DNA of 64,000 nucleotides from Paramyrothecium sp. XJ0827 (lineage: Eukaryota > Ascomycota > Sordariomycetes > Hypocreales > Stachybotryaceae). A program made the position numbers and the translations under genes. This document shows positions 23,401 to 33,911 of the stretch, piece after piece (position 1 is the stretch's first letter; each line of letters begins with the position of its first letter). The notes beneath the pieces are model-generated. The model was not told the origin of the DNA and did no database searches. It was given only the letters and a program-made list of their open reading frames with translations. The stretch spans positions 4,092,001 through 4,156,000 of the forward strand of contig JAJFPB010000005.1 in assembly GCA_020881915.1 (NCBI GenBank), read 5' to 3'.

Positions 23401-25894
23401 GCACAGGGCGAATTGCCATCCAAAGACACCAAATACTCCCCAAGGCAGTAGTGGACTTGGCAGCAATGTCGTCGATGCAACTCGAATAAAGTTCGTGGCG
23501 ACCTGCAGCATCCGGCCCATGGTTGAGAAGGATTTCCAGCTTCTGTAGCGTAAATGAGTGGATCTCGGGATGGGCAATTTGGGATGCTGGAGCCTGGATC
23601 AAGGATTCTCTCAATATCCGTAGGCATAGGCTGTAAGGATGGAGGCTGAGTGTTGGGCGGTCTTTCTGATACTGTTGCACCATTTGCTTCAACAGTTGTT
23701 CCCAGAGCGACCGGATCGTTGGGGTAAACGCTTCTATGGGGAGCGTCTGAAGTTGGTCGCAAAGACCTACGCAACCCCGGTAGTCAAAAAGAGGCGTGAT
23801 GTTGGTGACCATGCGAGTGAGAGCATCTGCGATTCGAGGATCTTTGCTCGTTGTAATTCCTTGCCACAACCGCTCCGTGTGCTCCTCTGTATATAGCTCG
23901 GTCATTACCAGGAAACCAATGATATTCGCACTCTCCACGATAATTTCCGGGTGACAGCTAGGGCCCAGAATATAGTCGATCAACTTGCTTTGGAGGAGGT
24001 AAACGCCGATGAAATTCAGAAGCGATTTGCTACCCTCGTCATTTGAGGCGGACAGTCTCTTCCATATAGCTACGAGGTCGGAGCACATTGTGGTTACAGC
24101 CGACATGCGAAGCTGCATCTGTGATGACCGCACAAGCTCAGCCAGGACATCGAAGCGCCATGTCCACGACACTGCTTCTGGGATGTATTGAACCGCAAGC
24201 TGGGGGTACGCCTGTTGATGCTCATGCAAGATGTCGTTGCTCAGCTTATGGTCACTGTGCAAACATATTCTTAGAGTATCCGTTAAAGCCCGTATTTGGT
24301 TCAAAGTGCTGTCGGGGCTAAGATGGGTCACCTGCTTCTCGATCATGGTGGCCAAGGAGCTGGAGATCATGCTAAAAATCTCGTGTCCAAGCTTCAGCTG
24401 TTGTGCGGCGCGACGGACCTCCTGGCTTCCCGTACGATGTAGCCGAAGAAACTCACGAAGCACGTTAACCAGGATCTGGCTAACTGGTAATAGTGCTTCG
24501 GCCAGCCTTGGCAAAGCCGAAAGCTGGTCAATGAGAGCAGCCGCAAATCTCTTCAGATGATCCAGATTACCTCCTGGAGCTCCAAGGAATTCGCTAAGCA
24601 AAACAGAGACATCATCAGCTTCATAGGTTGTGGGAAGAGAGCTCCTTTCCGGGTCGAGCTCCAATGACAGGTCAGGTCGGCGCGTGACGGCGGAGTATTG
24701 TTGGAGATAGAGGAACGACCACAAATCTGGGAGGCGACGATCAGAGGGGACTAGAGGTTGCTGAAGGTGTTTGAGAAGATGGTAGTCAAAATCGACAAGT
24801 CTCGCGGCCAGCTTGCCGAAGGATATATAAATGTCCATGACAGTTTCGCGGAAGGGTGTTGCATCGAGGAGGCTTGGTCTGCGATGTTGTTAGTCGATGA
24901 ACTGAGGCGGGCTTCGTTGCAACATACTTTCGTGTAGACAAAGCAAATAGTAGGTCAGGCAAAGTCAGCCAGAAGTTGCGGTCTCCCCTTAGAGACGAGA
25001 GCAAAAACTGGTGATCAGCATGGCTGACAAACTTGATACAGTCCCTAAGCCAATCTTGAATCCGCCTTAAGACGACATTATCCAAGGGCGTTTCTAACGA
25101 CGATCAGCTAGACAGTCTCACATCGGCAAATTCGTAGACTTACGTGTGCTGATGTAATGTGACAACCTTTGGACGGTCTCTGGTAAGGTCTCCTCTGGCT
25201 CGGCATATGGGAAGTTCTCTGCCGGATCGGACAATCCTTGACGGCGCCCGACGATGGAAATTCCAGCGTTTGCGGGTATGTCGTTTGTATGTCCAACTTC
25301 GTCCCCATCATAATCATCGTCTTGAATGGTAATAACCTCGACTGGCGGACTGTCTGACATGGGCGAAGATTTCGGAGTTTCCATATCATTAGAGGAGGGT
25401 TGTACAAGATCCACCTCATCGCCCTCCATGCTCTCTTTCACATAGTCTCTGGAGATGCCTAGTCGGTTGAGCTGCGACCTGGATAAGGGTGGCTGAGGAA
25501 ACGTGTATGTGTTTGCGTCTGCTTGCATAGTCCGAAGGTTAATCGTTGTCACCTTATTAGAGGGCGTTTCGGGTAGGCAGTGGTCCGCATTCGAGGGTCG
25601 CTCGGACGTTTGTGGGAGATCGGAGGCCATATCGATGTTTGATGTGCGGCGCACAGTCTCGCTAGAGGAGTCCTCACCGCCAGAGGCACTGTGACTCAGT
25701 ATGTGAGGAACCGAAGAGCCGGCATTGGTATCGATAGCGGCATCGTTAGGTCGAGCGGGTGATCCAGAGAGGGAAGTGCGCTGACGTTTTCGCGAAGAAC
25801 TGTCGTTGTCATCATCGAACGGGTTCGGTCTGGTCGTAGGCTCAGAAGAGGCGGCTCGCTGCAGCTGACCTGGCGAGGGAGAAGCGGGAGCCAT
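17425..25894 (-). CDS. Giant ubiquitin-specific protease (C19, USP9X/USP34-like)
   Basis: Cysteine deubiquitinase. I assembled 12 exons: 25144-25894, 24928-25093, 22172-24878, 21767-22121, 21170-21717, 21010-21119, 20747-20955, 20122-20697, 20017-20068, 17750-19971, 17609-17665 and 17425-17516. They total 2614 residues with all junctions in phase. Start chosen is MAPASPSPGQ; upstream in-frame codons lack an ATG. Residues 1-250 are disordered and phosphosite-like. About 250-1600 form a long helical-repeat region. The catalytic domain opens with GLKNLSNTCYLNSLLTQL (nucleophile Cys about 1651) and contains a Zn-ribbon-like CSTC (about 1813), LKDIPDNLIFHLKRFDF and the His box ESGHYYSYIRERP (His about 1902). 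The remaining 600 residues match the helical C-terminal extension of fungal homologues. Substrates are unknown. Several exons lie in frames where another open frame also reads through, so simple ORF calling gives wrong protein at 20870-21170. Confidence 0.93.
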
Positions 25895-27263
25895 CGGGTT
25901 GAGGAGAAGTGAACTGCAAGCACGAAGCCTGGAGGTCCAGAGACGTCGGGGCAACGAGCTCGACAAGGCCGTCTGGGCGGCAGCTGCATGAAATGAACAT
26001 GTGGTATATAAATGATGTCACAGCCACGAAAAAGCGAATGGGGAACAGAGTTCCCCGGCCAGAATCCTGAGCAGGCACTGAAGCCAGCTGGTGGCAGACG
26101 ATGGGTAAATGGGGGAAAACTTCAACAGAAGCCCTTCATTGTCGGGTTTGTCTTTGACGTGAGGATGGAGTGTATAGGCCTACCTGACCTCGCCCGCAGC
26201 AAGGCAAGGTACCCAGGCTGAGGCAGAGAGTGGTGTTGGCAGTGGTGTTAGTGGGTGACGCGGTACCTGTTGGAGAGCTCGGACGGCTCAGGCGGCGCCT
26301 CTGTGTAAGTACCCGTGAGTTTCTTCAGGCAGACATTGGCTGAGCCTGTTGCTACTGTGGAACCCCGCGAGGGGTAGCTTTAGCGGGGTTGAATGTTCTC
26401 CAAGGCTCGCGCCTACAGCTGGCGTTTGACCTCGGAGCACCTGCGTATAGAAATACACTTCTAAATAATTAAAAAAGGGTTGATGAGGCCACATTGCGAA
26501 AAATCTTCCTTCACGATGCAGGCAGTGAGAATTGTATTTCTTTTGCTACCTACTACCGTACAAAATGCCTTTGTTGGGGTTGGAGTCAGATGCGTCCTGC
26601 ATCGCCCCAAGGAGCCCCCAGTGGCAGTACATACCGTGGGTGGTTGTAAGTTGGTCAGTGCCTTGCCTTGCCTTGCCTTACCTTTACGATAAAGTGCGAC
26701 GCGTAGGGGTGGCGCGGGCGTTGGGGCTCTCGGTGTGCTCGTAGTAAAGATTACATCAAAGAGTAGCCAACGGGACGCAGCAAACAGTTGATCGCTTTCA
26801 GCAAAGTGACGACAGCACCCATGGCTCCAGCAATTTGTTCGGCATGGTGCACTCATGCAATACCCCGGTGCCCATTTGCTATTTCTAAGGTATGCTCAAG
26901 CCGTACGAGTACAAGGTCGTCCGTACCGTACCTGAGGCGCAGAATCCGATGCAGCAAAGTGGGTACCTGTCAGGCGAGGCTGGATAGCAGACTTGGGTGC
27001 TAACCTTTTTCTTATCACCAAGGCAAGTAGGTACCTGCGGGCGCGAACGCAGACAGTGGCCTCACAGGTACTGACGTGCAGGAAGGTATTCATTTTGACC
27101 AACATGCATGTCAGTCACCGGAGGTGCATTTGCAAATTTCGATCCACTCTGCTCAAGGAACGTTCCTGAAATCACAGCCTGTACATTTCAGCCTTACGAT
27201 ACAATTTTCCTCGTTGTTTCAATCTCAAAGCGAACACTCGTTGTTCGCGCTTGAGTCCCGAAA
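25895..27263. promoter_or_regulatory. Divergent spacer, USP and POP3 genes
   Basis: This 1.4-kb spacer must contain both promoters. It holds a CCTTG pentamer run (about 26661-26688) and several AAGGTACC-like words (about 26890-27035). No open frame in it is convincing. Confidence 0.5.
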
Positions 27264-28084
27264 ATGTCTGCAACCGCGCAGCAAAATCTTCGCAAACGAG
27301 TTGTTCATCAGCTCGATACACCCTTTTCCACGGTGTCATGGTTAGTGTTATTCTGTTCCTGAACCGCAATGCACAGGGCACTTACAAGACCCGGAGGCCG
27401 GAAATCTCGTTGGAAGATCAAGATACCATCCTAGAACTGCTCTGCAAGTATGTTGTTTCTGTCTAGACATACGAGTCGCCTGAACTAAAGCACCAGTTGT
27501 GTAGTCTTCTAAGCCCAATTGGCAATCACAGGCGGGCGCACATCCAGCCCTCAAAAGGAAAAAGGGCACTCAAGAGGAAGAAGGGACAAATCCAGCCCGA
27601 GCCGCATGCCGCAGAGCCCCCAAGGCCGCCGATGCCTGACTTGGCATCAAGCATAGATGTTGGCTTCAACCTTATCAGCAGAAACCTGGAGGCAACCTCG
27701 TCACCAAACGGCGAGCCAGCTCGGGCTTATTCCATGATTTTCGTGGCGAGGGGCAACCAGTCACCCGTCTTCAATTGTCACTTTCCTCAGATGATTGGAG
27801 CTGCGTCGAAGAAGCTGTCGCCGGAGGCTGCGACTCGCCTAGTGGGGTTTTCAAAGCCGTGCTCTGATCGACTCAGCAGCTGTCTTGGAATTGCCCGAGT
27901 ATCATCGTTGGCCATCACTCACGATGCTCCTGGGATGAGTGCCTTGTGGTCTCTTGTCCAGGAAAATGTGCCGCCGATCGAGGTGCCTTGGTTGGAGAAC
28001 CCTGTTGAACCTACATATCACGAGACGCGGATCAAATCCATGGAGACCACTATTGGTGTTAAAAGGACCAAAAATGATGCTTAA
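27264..28084 (+). CDS. POP3: RNase P/MRP subunit POP3
   Basis: Protein subunit of RNase P (tRNA 5' maturation) and RNase MRP (pre-rRNA cleavage at site A3), acting in the nucleus and nucleolus. Three exons, 27264-27340, 27397-27447 and 27505-28084, give 235 residues. Exon 1 starts MSATAQQNLRKRVVHQLDTP and splices through W-PEISLEDQDTILELLC to NLLSPIGNHRRAHIQPSKGK, the conserved POP3 N-terminal pattern. The core has VGFNLISRNLEA, MIFVARGNQSPVFNCHFP, RLVGFSKPCSDRLSSCLGI and VPPIEVPWLENP, all typical of fungal Pop3 in its L7Ae-like fold. Basic Lys/Arg runs suit RNA binding. The acceptor of intron 1 (at 27396) is a CGGAG site chosen because it restores the conserved W-P-E-I reading; a nearer CACAG would break it. 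It is tail to tail with NOC3, 169 bp apart. Confidence 0.88.
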
Positions 28085-28253
28085 TGAAGAGCTTGTTCTG
28101 CATGGTGTTTTTTTTGGCCGGTCGCAGTGTTTATGAGAGATATGACATACAAAGCGAAATACTGAGGGCATAGATGCAATGAATTAATCGCTTTGTTTAT
28201 GATATCCGCACTTTTCTACTCAAGCTGCCAGTGATGTTTAAACCATGTGCCAA

Positions 28254-30254
28254 TCACCCAGACATGCCCTTCTCTAAGAGTTTAGCTCCTTCTCTTACCT
28301 TGGGCGAATAGTGTTTCCTCAACAGCTCCCCTTCCCAGACTGTGCCAGCAAAAGGATTGCTACCCTCCACGCTCGTGCTCAAGGCATTAAACCTTCCATC
28401 TCCTTTCCGTTCCTCCGTGTTCCACATACTGTTAACTTTCTTGCTGTGCGTGTGTGCCACATCTCCTAGCAGAGCCAAGACACCCTGGCACGACTTTTCA
28501 GGCAGCTGGAGTGCCGCAGTCATCAGTTGCTTGGTGAATGCAGCTAGTCGAAGCGGCGGGACAGATCGTATGTTATAAGGCGGTAGCAGAATGCCGGTCA
28601 ATGACCGAAGAAGTAGGACTGTTGTTGTTTGAACATTGACTCTGGTCATCTCCGACGATGGAGTAGCAAGCTTTGTGTTTTCGAGATCGGGTTGCACAGA
28701 GAGGTTGAGCAGGGATGTGAATAGGTGAGTTACGAAAAAGGACAGATCCAAGTGCAGCTCGTTTCGCGAATTGTGTGCGTCCTGGCCAGCCAAGAGCGCA
28801 AAGGCCGTGACTGTGCATAAAAGGGCCTCACGGGTTAGGTTCCTATCGGGGATGTCTTCATCCTCTTCCTCATTGTCCTCCCCTTCGGCGGAATCTCCCT
28901 CGGCATCCTGGTCGCTGTATCGAATGAGATCTTTTAGTGCTTCTAAGAGATCACCAAAGAAATCTTGGTTGATGAGATGAGAGTATTTGGCTAGACCCTC
29001 GAGGACAGCGCCAGTAAGTTTCGCGGAGCGAGCCTTGAGAATGCGGAAGTAAGTCGCAAAGACGAGTTTCAGGGTCTCCGACTGCATCCTGTCACGCTCT
29101 TCATGGCTGACCAGCGCATCGGCGTTCGCCATGTCTTTTTCGAGGGATTTCTGCTCCTTCATTGACTTTCGTTCTCTTTTCGTGCGGAATTCCTTCTTCT
29201 TCCTCTTTCCTGCTCCCTCATCTGACCGCTCCACGACGTCCTTAGATGCCTTGCCGGAGAACTCAGAGAGGAGCCGTAGGCTGAGGAAGAGGTTGATGAC
29301 CATTTCGTTGACTTGAAATTCCTTCGCCTTCATCATCTTGGTGAGCAGTGACACGGCCTCCATGGACGGTCGGCCCTCCTCGTCCTCACGAAAGAGCGTT
29401 TGCAATGCTTGCTGGCACTGGATTGAATCCGCGTCCACTTTCTTCTTGCTCAATTTGTTAACCAAGATTTTGAGCAACTCCATGCGGAAATTGAAGTGAG
29501 GAACAGATGTGACGAGAGTACAGGCGCATTTGATGGCAACACTTGAGAGGCTTTGGCTGCCTCGGGCTCCGCTGCCAACCAGTTTCGCACATCTGGCCAA
29601 TTCGTTCACGTAGGCTTGATAGCCTGCCACCAAGGCCTGCTCGTACTGCCTAAGTGTCCGGACATCCTTCGACAGTTTCTCCTTGGGTCCATCCTCGGTC
29701 TGTGGACGTATTCGGTAGCCTGGAATGACATCTTTGTAGACCGACATCTGTGTAAGAAGGGCCAACATTTGGATGGCTGGGATATCAGATTGTCCGATCT
29801 TCGCGAGCGCCTTGAATGCGCCAACATGATCCTCGGGGTTCTCATTGACAGCCATGGCAATCTTGGCCAGTTCTTCTTGCGCCTCAAGAATCTGCTGCGA
29901 CTCTGGCACTTCTGGAGCCTCCTCCTCCTCTTCATTCGCTAGCTCGACCTCGGATTCCAGGTCGTCCTCGCGCCCTTCGAGCCATTCGTTATCGCTTTCC
30001 ACAGAAATGGCATCTTCGTCCAGTCCTCGTAGCAACTCCAGACGGCCATCGGCAGTCTTGATCGGCAGCTTGTTGCTTTCTTTCTCGTGCTTCTTCCCCT
30101 TGCGTGGACGCGATTCATAGTCCTGCTCTAGATCCCAGCTCGAGGCATTCTTGAAGAAGGCCTTCTGAGCCTTGTTGCCAGTAGGCCGAGATGAGGGTTC
30201 GTCTTCGGAAGACCCATGGTTAATCTTCCGTCTCTTCGATCCAGACGTCGCCAT
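28254..30254 (-). CDS. NOC3: NOC3, nucleolar complex protein for 60S biogenesis
   Basis: Nucleolar factor that with Noc2 escorts pre-60S particles from nucleolus to nucleoplasm; yeast Noc3 is also implicated in replication licensing. Single exon, 666 residues. The start is the ATG giving MATSGSKRRKINHG; the frame continues 37 codons upstream but that part overlaps the shared promoter. The N-terminus is basic with a nuclear-localisation-like KRRK, then an acidic run (about 95-120). The conserved NOC3 helical domain (about 120-220) includes KIGQSDIPAIQMLALLTQMS and YKDVIPGYRIRP. A Lys/Glu-rich charged segment (about 350) and a second acidic run precede the CBF/MAK21-type domain (about 480-640). 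The protein ends at KLLEKGMSG. Neighbours POP3 and RPF1 act in the same process. Confidence 0.93.
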   Translation of the reverse strand: MATSGSKRRKINHGSSEDEPSSRPTGNKAQKAFFKNASSWDLEQDYESRPRKGKKHEKESNKLPIKTADGRLELLRGLDEDAISVESDNEWLEGREDDLESEVELANEEEEEAPEVPESQQILEAQEELAKIAMAVNENPEDHVGAFKALAKIGQSDIPAIQMLALLTQMSVYKDVIPGYRIRPQTEDGPKEKLSKDVRTLRQYEQALVAGYQAYVNELARCAKLVGSGARGSQSLSSVAIKCACTLVTSVPHFNFRMELLKILVNKLSKKKVDADSIQCQQALQTLFREDEEGRPSMEAVSLLTKMMKAKEFQVNEMVINLFLSLRLLSEFSGKASKDVVERSDEGAGKRKKKEFRTKRERKSMKEQKSLEKDMANADALVSHEERDRMQSETLKLVFATYFRILKARSAKLTGAVLEGLAKYSHLINQDFFGDLLEALKDLIRYSDQDAEGDSAEGEDNEEEDEDIPDRNLTREALLCTVTAFALLAGQDAHNSRNELHLDLSFFVTHLFTSLLNLSVQPDLENTKLATPSSEMTRVNVQTTTVLLLRSLTGILLPPYNIRSVPPLRLAAFTKQLMTAALQLPEKSCQGVLALLGDVAHTHSKKVNSMWNTEERKGDGRFNALSTSVEGSNPFAGTVWEGELLRKHYSPKVREGAKLLEKGMSG

Positions 30255-30571
30255 CTTGTCGAATTGGTTCGCTTTCCCCGAGTTTTGAGAGTGCGCAAGG
30301 ATTTCGCAGCCGCTACAAAATCTCATCGCGAACTTCGCTTTATCGATAGTGGGTTCAGGTCCCAAGCCTCAGTTCAGCCAATCAGATTGCGGGGTGTGTC
30401 CCTCACCGCCAAAATTTTGGATTTTTCTGCCACTCACAGCAGTCCGAAACCAGGGACTTGCGCCCCTCCAAAAGCTAGTATCCCCCAGCCGCTTTCCGAA
30501 CTTTTTTTGCTACTTGCATCCGACGCCAATCGAGCACAGTGCCAGTCGTATTATCTTCAATCGATTCCATC
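30255..30571. promoter_or_regulatory. Shared promoter of NOC3 and RPF1 with PAC-like, CCAAT and A/T-tract elements
   Basis: A 317-bp region between the divergent starts of two ribosome-assembly genes. It contains CTCATCGC at 30322-30329, which is the reverse complement of the PAC element GCGATGAG. It also contains AAAATTTT at 30411-30418, like the core of the RRPE element, and a CCAAT box at 30378-30382. PAC and RRPE together mark ribosome-biogenesis promoters in yeasts and other ascomycetes (established). That they drive both genes here is inference. Confidence 0.65.
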
Positions 30572-31801
30572 ATGGGCTTTTCCAAACCCTCGGAAAGCGC
30601 CCTTAAGGGGGCGAATAAGCTCAAGCGGCAAGAGCTCTTCGTGCAACGGAAGAAGGCGCAGGGCAAAGAACGACGAGAGGAGCGCTTCCGGCGCAAGAAG
30701 GAGGAGAGCAGAAACCCCGAGCTTAAGGCTGCACGCCTAGCGAAGAACAAACCCCTCACCATCGACGACAAGCGAGTGTGGGATGATGTCGATGACGACA
30801 GTTTAGGTGTCAGAGTAGACCTAGAGCAGCTCAAGCGAAGGCGGATTGAAGAAGCCGAGGCCGAGGACGAGGCCGCCATGAAAGTGGACGAAGATGACGA
30901 GGACGATAATGACAGCATGCTCGGCTCGGACAACGAGGACGAAGAGGCTCGCGAAGCAGCCCTCGAGAAGCAGAAGGAAAAGAGGGCTCGACGAGACAAC
31001 AGCATTGCGCCCTCGACTGCAAGCACCAACCTTGATCTCACACCATCTTCCCTTGCCCTCAAGTTCCCCTCGCTCTTCACCGACATTCCACCACCTACAC
31101 CGAAGGTCCTGCTTACAACTTCGCTTAACTCAACAATCCACGAAGAGGCTCGTTTACTCTGTACGCTCTTTCCAAACACCACCTACATTCCTCGGTCTGG
31201 CCATCGCTACGGCCACAAGTACTCGCTCCGAGAAATCTGCAAGTTCGCCACGAACCGCGACTATACGACTGTACTGCTTTTGAAGGAAGACCTCAAGAAA
31301 CCCGTGGGCCTTTCAGTAGTCCACCTCCCTGCCGGGCCAACATTCCACTTCTCCATCTCAAACTGGATTGAAGGCAGGAAGTTGCCTGGTCACGGCAACC
31401 CAACCAACCACTATCCCGAGTTGCTACTCAACAACTTCAAAACACCACTGGGCCTGCTGACAGCAAAACTCTTCATGACGTTGTTTCCACCCAACCCAGA
31501 ATTTCAAGGGCGGCAGGTGGTGACGCTGCACAATCAGCGAGATTACATCTTCGTCCGACGCCACCGCTACGTGTTTCGGGACAAGCGTCAAACGGAGAAG
31601 AGCATTGTAGGCTCTGACGGCAAGGAGGTTAAGGGCGTTGAGGATATCAGAGCTGGATTGCAAGAGCTTGGCCCACGTTTCACTCTGAAGCTGAGGAGAG
31701 TGGACAAGGGCATCGGGCGTGCGGGTAGTGAAGGTGTCGATGCCACGCAATGGGAATGGAAGGCCAAGATGGAGAAGGATCGCAAGCTCTTCAACTTGTA
31801 A
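30572..31801 (+). CDS. RPF1: RPF1, ribosome production factor 1 (Brix domain)
   Basis: Nucleolar protein required for 27S pre-rRNA processing and 60S subunit assembly. Single exon, 409 residues, start ATG at 30572 (MGFSKPSESALKG). Residues 1-75 are strongly basic, like an RNA-binding or nucleolar tail. About 85-145 is an acidic, coiled-coil-like linker. The Brix domain begins near residue 177 (PKVLLTTSLN) and runs to about 400, with YIPRSGHRYGHKYSLREIC, FHFSISNWIEGRKLPGHGNP and the core LVTL-type strand VVTLHNQRDYIFVRRHRY, matching Rpf1 rather than Imp4, Ssf1 or Brx1. It ends ...KMEKDRKLFNL. It is transcribed away from NOC3 through a shared promoter. Confidence 0.95.
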   Translation: MGFSKPSESALKGANKLKRQELFVQRKKAQGKERREERFRRKKEESRNPELKAARLAKNKPLTIDDKRVWDDVDDDSLGVRVDLEQLKRRRIEEAEAEDEAAMKVDEDDEDDNDSMLGSDNEDEEAREAALEKQKEKRARRDNSIAPSTASTNLDLTPSSLALKFPSLFTDIPPPTPKVLLTTSLNSTIHEEARLLCTLFPNTTYIPRSGHRYGHKYSLREICKFATNRDYTTVLLLKEDLKKPVGLSVVHLPAGPTFHFSISNWIEGRKLPGHGNPTNHYPELLLNNFKTPLGLLTAKLFMTLFPPNPEFQGRQVVTLHNQRDYIFVRRHRYVFRDKRQTEKSIVGSDGKEVKGVEDIRAGLQELGPRFTLKLRRVDKGIGRAGSEGVDATQWEWKAKMEKDRKLFNL

Positions 31802-32484
31802 ATCAAGATTTGGTAGAAAGGTCGTCCTCGATCGGGGTGACGAAGTGATTTGATACCCGACATAGATCAATTAGTTGTCATAAAAGGCACATGCTCAGAC
31901 AGCCGCTAATCTCCAACTTCGTATTTGCCTTGTAGTGGGATCCGGGTTATGCGAAAATCAAGAACAAGAAAAGAACAGTGCGTTTATCAAAGTACCACAT
32001 GAAGGTATCTGGGATAGTACTACGGAGTACCCAATGCTGGATTGAAATCACCTTTGTGAGATTGCCTTCTTCCAAAACTCAAGTAAGGTAGGCAGAGCTA
32101 ACGTAGCTCAACGCTAGACCAAATAGGGAGAATCTCATCCTCTCGGGGTGAAACACGGGCACACTGTGAGATAAGAGTGAAGAAATACCCTCACCAGCAT
32201 TTTATGGGCCAGTCAGGGACAATATTCTAGCCGTTGAGATTGAGTACATCTGAGGTTAAGCCGCAAACTTCCGTTGCTAAGACAAACCCGATCTCATCTC
32301 GTCCACCAACACTGGTAAATTCAGCCACTGCATGCATCAACACCACTGGCGTCTGTGATACAGTATCCCTTTGCTTTGGCTGAAATGTCCGATCTGGTAT
32401 AGCCTCGAAGACCTGCATTGTTTGGGAGGAATCTTTCAATAGGTTACTGCTGCACCTCAGCCGCACGAGGCCATCCTGAACGAA
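31802..32484. other. Spacer before the 4,6-dehydratase gene
   Basis: Contains the RPF1 3' flank and the promoter/leader of the next gene. A minus-strand open frame runs through 32227-32796, overlapping the dehydratase 5' exons. It uses an unlikely start and is treated as non-coding. Confidence 0.45.
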
Positions 32485-33911
32485 ATGCTTCAAGACCGTG
32501 GTCCCCGGTATGTGCGCGCTCACATCTCGGCATGGTGCAGGATTCTGCACGTCGAAACGAATCGACTGACTAATATCAGGCAGAGAAAATGGCCATGGCA
32601 CACAGCACCAGGATAGTGACATCTGGAAGGATGCGCCTATTCTTATTGGCACCACTAAGTTTGAGCCACGCCCAGATGTCAAAAATATCATGGTCACCGG
32701 AGGCGCCGGTTTTATGTGAGTGAAGAGAAGTCCACGCCTACGGTTGCTCGCTTGTCGGTTCTGACGATTCCCAGTGCTTGCTGGGTGGTTCGACATTTGA
32801 CCTTGACTTACCCTCAGTCATATAACATTGTGTCCTTTGACAAGCTGGATTACTGCTCGTCGCAGAACAACACATGCGCTCTCGACGACAGGCCCAACTT
32901 CAGCTTCTACCAAGGCGATATAACACACCCAGCTGATGTGTTGGATTGCATGGAAAAACACGACATTGATACTGTGTTACACTTCGCTGCCCAGTCTCAC
33001 GTCGATTTGAGCTTTGGGAATTCCTATGGGTTTACCCACACCAACGTGTACGGCACCCATGTCCTGCTAGAGAGTGCCAAGAAAGTTGGTGTCAAGCGCT
33101 TCATACATATCTCGACCGATGAGGTGTATGGCGAAGTGAAAGAAGGCGAGGATGAGCTGCTCGAGTCCAGCATACTCGCACCCACAAATCCCTATGCTGC
33201 GAGTAAGGCCGCAGCAGAGATGCTAGTGCAATCATACAAGAAGAGCTTCAAGCTCCCAGTAATCATCGTCCGTAGCAACAACGTCTACGGACCCCACCAG
33301 TACCCCGAGAGTAAGGCTCCAGTGTCAACTTGTCTTTTGAGTAGTCTGGCAGTGGCTGACAGCGAACAGAGATAATACCCAAGTTTGCGTGCCTATTGAA
33401 CAGAGGCCGTCCAGTTGTCCTCCATGGAGATGGGAGACCTTTACGGAGGTACTTATTTGCAGGCGATGCTGCTGACGCATTCGATACCATTCTTCATAAA
33501 GGGCAACCTGGGCACATCTACAACGTCGGTTCATATGAGGAAGTATCGAATCTTGAGTTATGTGCAATGCTACTCGACGCAATGGGGATCCCCCATCAAA
33601 CTCCCGAGGAGAGGCGCAGGTGGATCAAGTATACGCATGATCGGCCGTATAACGACCGTCGATATGCAGTCGATGGAACCAAGCTGAGGAAGCTGGGTTG
33701 GGAGACAAAGACGAACCTAAAAGAAGGGCTCAGGCTGACAGTAGACTGGTATCGACGTTTTGGAGAGTCGTGGTGGGGAGACATTAGCCATGTCTTGACG
33801 CCCTTCCCTGTTCTAGGTGACGACGGCGAGGTGGTGGCGGACTACGAGCATCTGATCCAAGACGAGCCGCCCCTACCGGCTGAGGGTTGTTACGATGAAG
33901 AGAATAGCTGA
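32485..33911 (+). CDS. Nucleotide-sugar 4,6-dehydratase (UDP-/dTDP-glucose type)
   Basis: Extended short-chain dehydrogenase that oxidises C4 and removes water across C5-C6 of UDP- or dTDP-glucose, using bound NAD. In fungi this is the first step towards UDP-rhamnose (UDP-4-keto-6-deoxyglucose). Four exons, 32485-32507, 32584-32715, 32775-33310 and 33370-33911, give 410 residues. The start gives MLQDRGPRENG joined to DSDIWKDAPILIGTTKFEPR, a conserved fungal N-terminal extension. NAD loop VTGGAGFI (residues 45-52), active-site STDEVYGE, YxxxK motif in NPYAASKAA, RSNNVYGPHQYPE and GDGRPLRRYLF are all present, so the enzyme looks intact. The first exon is small (23 nt) and its start is the least certain part; the second-best start would be the ATG in IMVTGG, which would cut off conserved residues. 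No partner reductase gene is nearby. Confidence 0.9.
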
